Below are positions 1 to 6,656 of a stretch of 6,716 nt of DNA, piece by piece. The DNA is from Chloroflexota bacterium (lineage in GTDB: Bacteria > Chloroflexota > Anaerolineae > 4572-78), in NCBI GenBank assembly GCA_024278015.1, contig JAJRUC010000245.1:1-6716 (forward strand), in the 5' to 3' direction. The position numbers and the translations under genes are program-made. The first letter of the stretch is position 1; every line of letters starts with the position of its first letter. The notes below the pieces were generated by a model. The model was not told the origin of the DNA and made no database searches. It saw only the letters and a program-made list of their open reading frames with translations.

Positions 1-1
1 A

Positions 2-181
2 ACCACGGCCCTGCTCGCCGGTATCGCCGCGCAATACAACGCCGTGTGGGTATTCGATGCGGACCAGGCCCACACCACCCCCGCCGAAGAGAGCGCCGGA
101 GCGTGGCTGGCCCGGCAGCAACTGGCCCATCAAGCCGATATTGACGGCGGACGGCTCTATTTGTATATTTTCAACAAATGA
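2..181 (+). CDS. C-terminal end of an unidentified protein, possibly another membrane glycosyltransferase (5' truncated by window edge)
   Basis: Frame 2 is open from the window edge to a TGA at 179-181 and gives 59 residues ending LYLYIFNK. Nothing catalytic is visible. The tail has an AVWVFDADQ strand, an acidic stretch and a GAWLARQQ helix, followed by a short terminal strand. This layout resembles residues 530-600 of the next gene (AVWWLSPWQ, then ERYLQQ, then RVTLFAR), which follow its membrane domain. It may therefore be the soluble tail of a related GT-C glycosyltransferase without the extra beta-sandwich, but that is inference from loose resemblance. Its stop overlaps the ATG of the next gene (ATGA at 178-181), so the two are probably co-transcribed and translationally coupled. 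Confidence 0.75.
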   Translation, partial: TTALLAGIAAQYNAVWVFDADQAHTTPAEESAGAWLARQQLAHQADIDGGRLYLYIFNK

Positions 182-2388
182 CAACCGCGATGACTGACCG
201 AAAATCCCCCTTGATTTCTCAGCCTGCCCGGCTTCTGTTTTTCTTTTTGCTGGCCCTGTATCTGCTCACCTGGTCTGCCGATTTCCATTCCAGCGACGGG
301 CTGGCCATGTTTTCCACCGCCGAAAGCCTGGCCCGGCGCGGGGCGTGGGACATTGAGCAAATTCGGTGGATGGGCTTGCAGCAGGGCGCGTTTGGGCAAG
401 ATGGGTTGCTCTATTCCCGAAAGGGACTGGGCCAGCCGCTACTGGCTTTGCCGCTGACGTGGCTGGGGCTGGTTTTGCCCGGCTTCGGGCCGGCCGGCGC
501 CACCCTCCTTTTCGGCAGCCTGCTGACCGCCCTGACCGGCGCCATGATTTTCGCCTTTGGCCGGCAACTGGGCTACCGGGCATCGACGGCCATGTTAAGC
601 GGCCTGATTTTCGGCACGGGCACAATGGCCTGGCCCTACGCCAAAACTTTCTTCAGCGATACCCTGGCCGGCGCGCTGCTGCTGGCAACCACGATGAGCC
701 TGTTCGCTTTCCGCCGGTTTCACCACACCCGCTACGCCTTTTTCGCCGGTCTGGCATTGGCCTGGGCCGTTGCCACCCGCTACGCCGAAGGCGTTTTTCT
801 GCCCGTCTTCGGCCTGCTTTTTTTGGCCTGCCTGTGGCAAGCCTTCCCTGCCCGCGCATTTTCCGCCCGCCTGCAAGCGGCCCTGCCCGCCGCGCTGGCC
901 TTCACCGCGCCGGTGGCCGTCATCGGCCTGGGGTTGCTAACCTTCAACCTCAGCCGCTACGGCAATCCGCTTGATACCGGCTACCTGCCCGAAGAAACAT
1001 TTTCGGCGGTGTGGTGGCAGGGCATCGCCGGCCAACTCATCAGCCCCGGACGCGGTCTGTTGCTGTACAATCCAATTCTGGTAGTCGCCCTGTGGGGGGC
1101 GGTTCCCCTGTTCAAAAAAGACAAACTGACCGGGCTGGCCGCGCCGGCGGTCATCCTCATCCACCTGCTGCTGTACGGCAAATGGTTTATGTGGCACGGC
1201 GGCTTTGCCTGGGGAGCGCGGTTTATGGTTGCCACACTTCCTTTTTGGGCGATATGGCTGGCCCCGGTGCTGGAAAAAGTTTTTGGAAAAGGGCGGCGGC
1301 TGTGGCGATGGGGATTGCCGGCGGTGTGGGGGCTGAGCGTTATCGCCCAAATTCCCGGGCTGGCCGTCGATTTTGATTTGTGGCAAAACAGGCTGCTGGA
1401 AACCGGCCTGCCCCTGTTCGACCCGCTCACCTTTTTCAGGCCGGTCTATTCGCCCCTGTTGCAAACGTGGCCGCTCATCAACATTCAAAATCTGGATGTG
1501 GCCTGGGCCGTAAACGGCAGGGTGGCATGGAGCATGGTGATTGTGCTGATAACCAATATCTTCATTGCCGGCTGGGGTTTGCTGGTGTGGAAACGCGCCC
1601 GCGCCCGCATCCCGGCCCCGCTGACGCTGGTGGGCGTTTCCGGCCTGTTGACGGCGGTGTTGCTGCTGCGATACGCCCACACCCTGCCCCCGGCTGATTT
1701 GCAGGCCGCGTTGCGCGCGGTCAACCGCCTGCCGGATGCGCCGCTCATTTACAATCAGCCCACGCAGGCCGCAGCCATCGCCGAGTTATACGCCGGGCGC
1801 GGGCCGGTTTTGGGCCTGGGCCGGCTGGAGACCGGCCGGCTGGACGCGGTGGCCGGGTCGGCAGAGGCGGTGTGGTGGCTGTCGCCCTGGCAAGGCGATA
1901 TTGAACGCTATTTGCAGCAAACCCACGGCCAGGCCCTGAGCCAAACGCGCGGAGCGCAGCGCGTAACGCTTTTTGCCCGCGCCGACGGGCGTGTCCGGGC
2001 CGTCGGCGCGGCCTTTGACGACGGCATCACGTTGCAAAGCGTCCGGCTTTCGCCGGCATTAAAGCCCAATGCGCCCTTTGCCGTCAGCTTCACATGGCGG
2101 GCAAAAACATCTCCCGCCGCCGATTACCGGATTTTCGTCCATCTGCTGAACGCGACGGGGGCCATTGTGGCCCAAACCGACGGCGCGCCCGTCCACTGGA
2201 CGCGGCCCACCTCAACCTGGCGCCCCGATGAGCCGATTGTTGACCATCACGCCCTGTGGATTCCGGACCTGCCGCAAAGCAAGTACCGGCTGGTGGCCGG
2301 GCTGTACGAGCCGTCAACCGGGGCGCGGCTTTCGCTTAGTACCGGCGGCGATTTTGTCTTGCTGCAAACATTTCGGCCGGGAGATTAA
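178..2388 (+). CDS. Polytopic GT-C glycosyltransferase (GT39/PMT-like) with C-terminal beta-sandwich domain
   Basis: A 736-residue integral membrane protein, probably moving a sugar from a polyprenyl-phosphate donor to an extracytoplasmic acceptor. About 12-13 hydrophobic segments lie between residues 17 and 497 (for example 17-34, 85-103, 107-127, 160-178, 186-219, 235-258, 295-312, 347-364, 376-396, 449-470, 480-497). The first external loop has HSSDGLAMF (D40 is the candidate catalytic acid typical of GT-C enzymes) and YSRKGLGQPLLALP. Further landmarks are NPLDTGY (263-269), SPGRGLLLYNPI (289-300) and WHGGFAWGARF (339-349), motifs I recognise from bacterial PMT-like proteins. Residues 500-600 form a soluble region. 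Residues 605-735 resemble the beta-sandwich often appended to Chloroflexota glycosyltransferases (FVHLLN, QTDGAP, GLYEPSTGARL). ATG 178 overlaps the upstream stop; an ATG at 190 is possible, and neither has a clear Shine-Dalgarno. Donor and acceptor cannot be read from the sequence. Confidence 0.88.
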   Translation: MTTAMTDRKSPLISQPARLLFFFLLALYLLTWSADFHSSDGLAMFSTAESLARRGAWDIEQIRWMGLQQGAFGQDGLLYSRKGLGQPLLALPLTWLGLVLPGFGPAGATLLFGSLLTALTGAMIFAFGRQLGYRASTAMLSGLIFGTGTMAWPYAKTFFSDTLAGALLLATTMSLFAFRRFHHTRYAFFAGLALAWAVATRYAEGVFLPVFGLLFLACLWQAFPARAFSARLQAALPAALAFTAPVAVIGLGLLTFNLSRYGNPLDTGYLPEETFSAVWWQGIAGQLISPGRGLLLYNPILVVALWGAVPLFKKDKLTGLAAPAVILIHLLLYGKWFMWHGGFAWGARFMVATLPFWAIWLAPVLEKVFGKGRRLWRWGLPAVWGLSVIAQIPGLAVDFDLWQNRLLETGLPLFDPLTFFRPVYSPLLQTWPLINIQNLDVAWAVNGRVAWSMVIVLITNIFIAGWGLLVWKRARARIPAPLTLVGVSGLLTAVLLLRYAHTLPPADLQAALRAVNRLPDAPLIYNQPTQAAAIAELYAGRGPVLGLGRLETGRLDAVAGSAEAVWWLSPWQGDIERYLQQTHGQALSQTRGAQRVTLFARADGRVRAVGAAFDDGITLQSVRLSPALKPNAPFAVSFTWRAKTSPAADYRIFVHLLNATGAIVAQTDGAPVHWTRPTSTWRPDEPIVDHHALWIPDLPQSKYRLVAGLYEPSTGARLSLSTGGDFVLLQTFRPGD

Positions 2389-2419
2389 CGCCCGGCGGAA
2401 AGAATGACCCAATCTTTTC

Positions 2420-2424
2420 AGGGA
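2420..2424 (+). promoter_or_regulatory. Ribosome binding site of the SGNH-like gene
   Basis: AGGGA lies 7 nt before ATG 2432. It selects this start over the out-of-frame ATG at 2404, which opens only a 63-codon frame that runs into the coding region. The 43-nt gap between the flanking genes shows no other clear signal. Confidence 0.6.
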
Positions 2425-2431
2425 CAAAACG

Positions 2432-3679
2432 ATGACCCACCTGACCCACCTGTTGAAAAATCGCCGCGCTATTCGCCGGCTGGGGCTGCTGCTGATATTC
2501 GCCGGCCTGGCCGCCAATCAGCCGGTGCTGACGGCCCTCTTTTCCGGCGACGGCCTGCTGGCCCCGCGCAGCGTGGTCATCATCTGGCTGTTTGATGCGG
2601 CCACAGTGACGATGGGCCTGACCCTGCTCCTGTCCGGCTCCTTCGCCCGCCTGCTTGACTTGCTGGCCGGGCTGGTCATCACCGCCGCCCTCATCTTCGC
2701 CGCCGAAAAAGTGTTTTACCGGCTGAACCACCGCCCGCCCCCGCCCGACGCTCTCCCCGCGCCGGTGGAACATCGGGCGGGGAGCTACACCGACGGCTTT
2801 TTCCAGCCTGATGACCTGCTGGGCTACACCGTCGGCCCCGGCCAAACGTACACCTCCATCAAAAAGCTGGACGATGAGCTGGTGTACAATGTCAGCTACA
2901 CCGTCGATGAATACAGCCGCCGGGTAACGCCGGTGGACAACCCCGCCGGGCGCGATAAATTCATCCTCTTTTTCGGCGGCTCGTTTGTCTTTGGCGAAGG
3001 GCTGAACGATAACGAAACCCTGCCCTATCACACCGGTCGCCTGGCCCCGGGCTTTCAACCCTACAATTACGGCCTGAGCGGCTACGGCCCCCAGCAAATG
3101 CTGGCAAAACTGCAAAGCGGAACCCTGCCCGCCGAAGTGCCCGAACCGACCGGCGTGGCGGTGTACGTTTTCATCGACGGCCACGTGGAACGGGCGCTCG
3201 GCTCAATGTGGGTTTACAACACCTGGGGCGCGGATATGCCCTGTTACGCCCTCACCCGGAGCGATGAACTGGTGCGGCGGGGCAGTTTTCGCACGGGCCG
3301 GCCCCTGGTTTCCGGCCTGTACCAACTTCTGGGCAAAAGCGAAATCGCCCGCTATTATCACCTCAACATTCCGCCCGTCCTGCAAGACCGCCATTACGCC
3401 TTTGCCGCCCGCATCATCGCCGCCGCCCGCGACGCCTTCATCAACCAGTACCCCGCCGGCCAATTTTACGTGCTGATTTATCCCGATGAAGGCGACTACG
3501 CCGAAGATATTATGCCCCATTTGCAGGCCGCCGGGCTGACCGTGCTGAACTACGATGAATCCTTCAAGCTCTCTCCCGCCGAGGGGCTGGGCATTGCCGG
3601 CGACGGCCACCCCACCGGCCTGGCCCATCGTCGCGTGGCGGAATACCTTGTGGCCGATACAGGACTGAACGCCCAATGA
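2432..3679 (+). CDS. Membrane-anchored SGNH/GDSL-like hydrolase or acyltransferase
   Basis: A 415-residue protein with three N-terminal membrane segments (about 16-35, 46-67, 74-93). The basic start KNRRAIRR should stay inside, and the third helix then places the rest outside the membrane. A proline-rich linker (101-112) leads to an SGNH-like domain. The block I equivalent is FFGGSFVFGEG (180-190), with S184 the candidate nucleophile. NYGLSGYGPQQ (212-222) matches block II, YVFIDGHVER (245-254) sits where block III is expected, and GDGHPT (390-395) supplies the Asp391/His393 pair of block V. Known members remove or transfer acyl groups on glycans or lipids; the substrate here is unknown. Blocks I and III depart from textbook GDS and GxND, so the chemistry could differ. 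It lies 43 nt after the glycosyltransferase gene and overlaps the next gene by 4 nt, which suggests modification of the same surface glycan. Confidence 0.82.
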   Translation: MTHLTHLLKNRRAIRRLGLLLIFAGLAANQPVLTALFSGDGLLAPRSVVIIWLFDAATVTMGLTLLLSGSFARLLDLLAGLVITAALIFAAEKVFYRLNHRPPPPDALPAPVEHRAGSYTDGFFQPDDLLGYTVGPGQTYTSIKKLDDELVYNVSYTVDEYSRRVTPVDNPAGRDKFILFFGGSFVFGEGLNDNETLPYHTGRLAPGFQPYNYGLSGYGPQQMLAKLQSGTLPAEVPEPTGVAVYVFIDGHVERALGSMWVYNTWGADMPCYALTRSDELVRRGSFRTGRPLVSGLYQLLGKSEIARYYHLNIPPVLQDRHYAFAARIIAAARDAFINQYPAGQFYVLIYPDEGDYAEDIMPHLQAAGLTVLNYDESFKLSPAEGLGIAGDGHPTGLAHRRVAEYLVADTGLNAQ

Positions 3680-5298
3680 ACCATCATCCGACCACAACCA
3701 TTCCCCTGCCGGCAGATTTTACCCCCTCCCTGCCCCTTCCCCTGACAGTGGGAGGAAATTACCCCCTCCCTGTGAGGGAGGGGGCAGGGGGAGGGTGGAA
3801 GCACAGCCTGTTCCTCGGTTTGGCTGTTGCACTTCTTGCCCTGCTGCTGCCCGCCCGCCCCGCCGAGGCCCAGTCGCCCACGCCCGACCCCCGCTTCGGG
3901 CTGGTGCAAACGTATGATGACTTCGACGCGGCGGCGGAACTGGGCGCGGGCTTCACCCGCATCAAGCTGTACTGGGACATCATCCAGCCCGCCGGCCCCG
4001 ATGACTGGCAGCCCGCCAATGTGCCGGACCCGCTTATCGAAACCGACCTGACCGCCGGGCGCGAGGTGGTGGGCCTGATTGTGCGCACTCCCGCCTGGGC
4101 GCGAGACGCAACCAATCCCGGTAACGCCCCCGGTCAACCGTCGGCCAAGGATGTGCCGGATATGCAATCCTGGGAGACCTTTGTTCGCCGCCTGGCCGAG
4201 CAATACCGGGGCCGCATCCGTCACTGGATTATCTGGAACGAGCCGGATGTGTGGGACCCCAATCACCCCGGCAGCACGTGGAACGGCACAGAGGCCGATT
4301 ACCTTGAGTTGCTGAAGACGGCCTACCTTGCCGTCAAGGCGGTTGACCCGGAGGCGAAGGTCTATCTGGCCGGCTTAACCTACTGGTGGGACAAGGAATA
4401 TGACCGGGAGCAGTATCTGTCCCGGCTGCTGAAGTTGATTGTGGCCGACCCCGAGGCTCCGGCCCACAATTTTTACTTCGACGGGGTGAACTATCACCTG
4501 TATTACAAACCGCAACAGGTGTACGATATTTTGAGCGAGACGCGGGCCACACTCGATTCCTTCGGTATGGCAGACAAAAGCATCTGGCTGGCCGAAACCA
4601 ATGCCCCGCCCAGCAGCGACCCCGCCGAGCCGCCCCACCGCGAACCGCGCTTCAAGGCTTCGCTCACCGAGCAGAGCGCCTTCATCATCCAGGCCCACGC
4701 CATGGCCTTCGCCGCCGGCGCAGAACGGGTGCAGGTGTACAAGCTCTTCAACAGCGCCGACCACCCGGAAGATGTGCAGCCCTTCGGCCTGCTGCGCGGC
4801 GATAAATCTCGCCGGCCCGCCTTCGATGCCTACAAAGTGGTCACCACATATCTGTCCGGCTTCACGGATGTCAATTATTTTGAGCAGGGGGATGTGAAGG
4901 TAGCAGTTTTTTCTCAAGCCGGCAAGACGACCACGGTGCTGTGGAACACCGCCCCCGAACCCCGGCGCGTCGCGCTCAACGCCATTGCCGGGCAGGGCGC
5001 GCTGGTGGATGAAACGGGCCGCACCGCGCCCGTCGTGGCCCAACGCGGGGTGTACAGCCTGACCCTGCTCCCCGCCGAGTGCAGCAGCGGCGCGTGTTTC
5101 ATCGGCGGGCCGCCCCGTCTGCTGGTGGAGCAGGGCTTGCCCCAGCAACGCCAACCGATGCGGGTAGCCCCCACGCCCACCCCGGCGCCCCCCACCCGGC
5201 TCGACATCCTGATGGTTTCTCCCCGGCGGCGGGGCGCACTGGCGATTGTGATGGCCGTTTTGGCCGGAGGCGTTTGGCTGTGGTTCAAACGGCGGTAG
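3676..5298 (+). CDS. Secreted TIM-barrel glycoside hydrolase-like protein (GH5/GH39-like clan A) with C-terminal membrane anchor
   Basis: A 540-residue protein. The signal peptide lies unusually far in, at residues 42-65 (WKHS, then a leucine-rich core, then PAEA/QS). The first 41 residues include 26 encoded by a palindromic repeat. Residues 72-400 resemble a clan A (beta/alpha)8 barrel: RIKLYWDIIQP (95-105), IIWNEPDVW (185-193; E189 candidate acid/base), NYHLY (272-276) and WLAETNAP (304-311; E307 candidate nucleophile). A small beta-domain follows (about 400-465), then CSSGAC (469-474, possible disulfide), a Pro/Thr linker (498-507), a membrane helix (about 519-536) and a basic FKRR tail. 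It should therefore be anchored outside the cell by its C-terminus. ATG 3676 overlaps the upstream TGA (ATGA), with AGGA 11 nt before. GTG 3772, inside the repeat, is an alternative start giving a more normal signal peptide, but GGAGG is 16 nt away. The exact GH family and substrate are unknown. Confidence 0.83.
   Translation: MNHHPTTTIPLPADFTPSLPLPLTVGGNYPLPVREGAGGGWKHSLFLGLAVALLALLLPARPAEAQSPTPDPRFGLVQTYDDFDAAAELGAGFTRIKLYWDIIQPAGPDDWQPANVPDPLIETDLTAGREVVGLIVRTPAWARDATNPGNAPGQPSAKDVPDMQSWETFVRRLAEQYRGRIRHWIIWNEPDVWDPNHPGSTWNGTEADYLELLKTAYLAVKAVDPEAKVYLAGLTYWWDKEYDREQYLSRLLKLIVADPEAPAHNFYFDGVNYHLYYKPQQVYDILSETRATLDSFGMADKSIWLAETNAPPSSDPAEPPHREPRFKASLTEQSAFIIQAHAMAFAAGAERVQVYKLFNSADHPEDVQPFGLLRGDKSRRPAFDAYKVVTTYLSGFTDVNYFEQGDVKVAVFSQAGKTTTVLWNTAPEPRRVALNAIAGQGALVDETGRTAPVVAQRGVYSLTLLPAECSSGACFIGGPPRLLVEQGLPQQRQPMRVAPTPTPAPPTRLDILMVSPRRRGALAIVMAVLAGGVWLWFKRR
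3721..3796 (+). repeat. Palindromic C/G-tract repeat, copy 1, inside the glycoside hydrolase reading frame
   Basis: The element has a perfect 10-bp hairpin, CCCCCTCCCT (3762-3771) and AGGGAGGGGG (3775-3784), with a GTG loop. It is enclosed by a longer imperfect inverted repeat whose arms are about 3721-3747 and 3772-3796; the outer arms share ACCC and TGCCCC in mirror position. AAATTA precedes the hairpin. It is translated as residues 16-41 of the glycoside hydrolase without a stop. The right arm has four G-runs (3776-3795) separated by 1-2 nt, a G-quadruplex-type pattern on the coding strand. It is related to the copy near the right edge of the window. Confidence 0.8.
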
Positions 5299-5655
5299 CT
5301 ACTCCGGCTCAAGCGTAAATGACAACGGATAGCCATAATCCCGCGCCGCCGATTGGGCCGCGTACACCCGCCGGTGCGCCTCTTCGTAGGGCAGCACCGT
5401 CACCAATGCCTGCCCGGTATTGTGCGCCGTAACCATAATGTCAACTGCTCTCCGGGCCGACACCTCGAAATAATGCGCCAGCGCGGCTACCACAAAATCC
5501 ATGGGCGTGACATCATCATTATGGATAATGACCCGACAGGGATGCTCCAGTTCGGCTTCGTCCATCACCCTGAAATCAAGGTCAATCGCCGGCGGGGCGA
5601 TGGTCGTTTCTGCTGTCTCCATAAAACCGGGGGTACGGATATTTCGCATTGCCAA
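5299..5655 (-). CDS. clpS: ATP-dependent Clp protease adaptor protein ClpS
   Basis: A 118-residue protein matching ClpS, the cytoplasmic adaptor that binds N-degron substrates (large hydrophobic N-terminal residues) and delivers them to ClpA/ClpC-ClpP. The family core is clear: RVIIHNDDVTPMDFVV (41-56) contains the Asn-Asp-Asp-x-Thr signature (N46, D47, D48), and IMVTAHNTGQA (73-83) supplies the conserved His (H78) of the binding pocket. The C-terminus has the usual EEAHRRV helix and a final strand, LSFTLEPE. The N-terminal 35 residues are a variable tail. TTG 5655 is chosen because GAAGG lies 7 nt upstream; ATG 5649 is possible but 13 nt away. It starts 3 nt after the DUF3179 stop, so the two are probably one operon. 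No clpA or clpC is in the window. Its TAG directly abuts the stop of the convergent glycoside hydrolase gene. Confidence 0.95.
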   Translation of the reverse strand: MAMRNIRTPGFMETAETTIAPPAIDLDFRVMDEAELEHPCRVIIHNDDVTPMDFVVAALAHYFEVSARRAVDIMVTAHNTGQALVTVLPYEEAHRRVYAAQSAARDYGYPLSFTLEPE

Positions 5656-5658
5656 CTA

Positions 5659-6615
5659 TCATCCTTCGCCAAAAATATCGCAGCCGGGAAAGGTGTATGA
5701 AAAACCGTACCAGCGCGAATGGAGTTGCATCGGTTGCGGGGGCGATTGCTGTTCCCCGTTGGCGTCGTAGACCAGCCCGTTTTCAACCGTCGCGCCGTCA
5801 TCCAGACGCAGAATGTTTCCATCCCACTGAAGTGCGGTGGCGGCGGTGAAGAATGCCGCCGGTGTACCGGAAACCGGGTCAAGGTATACCACCAGCGATT
5901 GCCCGTCGAAGGTGTCAATCAGCGCCTTGCCGCGCGCCGTCAACGCTTTTTGGGGATAAAACCGGGCGGCATTTTCCGTCCACACGCCCAAACCGATGTC
6001 CAGACGCGGCAGGCGGTCATCTTTTTTGCCCATGGTGCGCCGGAATTTCGGCGGCAGCATCCCCCGTGTGCCGGACTTCATCCGGTAGCGCATAAATTTT
6101 GAAATGATGGTTTTGAAAAAGGACATCCGCGAATTGGCGAAACGGGCGGCGGGATAACGTTCCGCTGCCTGTTGCGCGGTGGTCATCCACAAATTGTCCA
6201 CCGGCAGTTGCTCGCCGGTGAGTTTCCCCTCCAAACATTCACCGGTGATGTGCTGCCAGTGCGAGCCGGTCTCCCGGTCGCGCATCAAAAACAGACCATC
6301 ATACAGCCCGCCGTGTTCAAAATGGAAAATTTCGCCGCGCACAAGGGGCGTCAACCTGACGCCCGTGTTGCACACCGCTCAAAACGTCACCAGCCACGGT
6401 TCGCCGTTCAACTCACCCTGCGCCACATGGTGATAAGACATCTGCGCGCTGTCCAACACCAGTGCCGCGCCGCCGACTTCCGTCACCAGCACATCGGTGT
6501 CGGCGGCGATTCTCCTCCGTTTCAACGCCTCGGACAGCGCTTCGGTGCGGGTGGGGTAAAAGGGGATAAATACTGCTTTATCAAGCAGGGTTGCTCGCGT
6601 TGCATCAAATTGCAT
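5659..6615 (-). CDS. DUF3179-family protein, candidate selenoprotein with in-frame UGA at a UxxC motif
   Basis: Read through one internal TGA (6379-6381), this frame encodes 318 residues matching DUF3179 along its length: DVLVTEVGGAAL (41-52), a His pair (62-63), GEPWLVTF (71-78), then UGA79-AVCNTG, then HFEHGGLYDGLFLMRDRETG (98-117), W120 and TGE (124-126). Residues 150-318 cover the second half of the domain (DRLPRLDIGLGVW, and VVYLDPVSG near 225). Relatives have Cys at the UGA position (VTFCxxCNTG-like), so the motif here becomes UxxC. The function of DUF3179 is unknown; a redox or metal role for the Cys pair is inference. ATG 6615 is set by AAGGAG 7 nt upstream. No signal peptide is visible, although relatives are often exported. 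The downstream piece could begin at GTG 6375, but that lacks a ribosome binding site and would cut the conserved motif. The competing reading is a pseudogene made by one Cys-to-stop change; no other lesion is visible. Confidence 0.72.
5663..5667 (-). promoter_or_regulatory. clpS: Ribosome binding site of clpS
   Basis: GAAGG on the - strand lies inside the last codons of the DUF3179 gene, 7 nt before TTG 5655 and 13 nt before ATG 5649. Its overlap with the upstream gene suggests translational coupling. Confidence 0.45.
6336..6374 (-). promoter_or_regulatory. SECIS-like stem-loop immediately downstream of the in-frame UGA
   Basis: On the - strand, 14 nt after the UGA, GGGCGTC (6364-6358) and GACGCCC (6352-6346) form a perfect 7-bp stem capped by the loop AGGTT (6357-6353). 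Below a 4x4 internal loop, a second 6-bp stem pairs 6374-6369 with 6341-6336, including two G-U pairs. The apical loop starts 21 nt after the UGA and has G as its second base. That fits the usual bacterial SECIS rules (loop about 16-37 nt from UGA, G among the first two loop bases) and resembles the AGGUCU loop of E. coli fdhF. No bulged U like that of fdhF is evident. SelB binding is inferred. GC-rich hairpins also arise by chance in this genome. Confidence 0.6.
6379..6381 (-). other. In-frame UGA, candidate selenocysteine codon
   Basis: The TGA falls between VTF and AVCNTG, where DUF3179 proteins have the first Cys of CxxC. The same frame is open for 78 codons before it and 239 codons after it. 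UGA is not generally reassigned here: the genes ending at 181, 3679 and 5659 use TGA as an ordinary stop, and Trp is encoded by TGG. Cys is TGC or TGT, so one base change would also explain it as a nonsense mutation. Confidence 0.65.
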
Positions 6616-6622
6616 GGGGATG

Positions 6623-6628
6623 CTCCTT
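6623..6628 (-). promoter_or_regulatory. Ribosome binding site of the DUF3179 gene
   Basis: AAGGAG on the - strand, preceded by an A-run, lies 7 nt before ATG 6615. This strong site fixes the start there rather than at 6669, where the frame first opens. It indicates that the short piece upstream of the UGA is actively translated rather than decayed. Confidence 0.8.
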
Positions 6629-6656
6629 TTTTTGTCCTGAAATACTGGTTGCGCAA

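Noticed and set aside
937..1680. 247-codon open frame on the - strand
   Set aside because: Antisense shadow of the glycosyltransferase gene; Gln/His/Pro/Arg-rich sequence with no domain.
2336..3184. 282-codon open frame on the - strand
   Set aside because: Antisense shadow of the SGNH-like gene; Gly/Gln/Val-rich composition with no recognisable domain, typical of GC-rich complement frames.
3748..3750. GTG 3748 as the start of the glycoside hydrolase
   Set aside because: No Shine-Dalgarno upstream, and it would still leave repeat-encoded sequence before the signal peptide; ATG 3676 overlapping the upstream stop is the better choice.
4375..5154. 259-codon open frame on the - strand
   Set aside because: Antisense shadow of the glycoside hydrolase gene, with no motif and no ribosome binding site noticed.
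5271..5291. Inverted repeat CGTTTG / CAAACG as a terminator for the + strand operon
   Set aside because: Only 6 bp with a 9-nt loop, lies before the stop codon, and has no following T-run.
5659..6375. The 238-codon frame from GTG 6375 as an independent gene, with a separate short gene at 6379-6615 upstream
   Set aside because: Both pieces are in the same frame, the family motif VTF-C-x-x-C-NTG spans the TGA, and GTG 6375 has no Shine-Dalgarno.
6379..6381. Genome-wide UGA reassignment (Trp or Gly)
   Set aside because: Other genes in the window end in TGA, Trp is encoded by TGG throughout, and neither Trp nor Gly fits the conserved Cys position.
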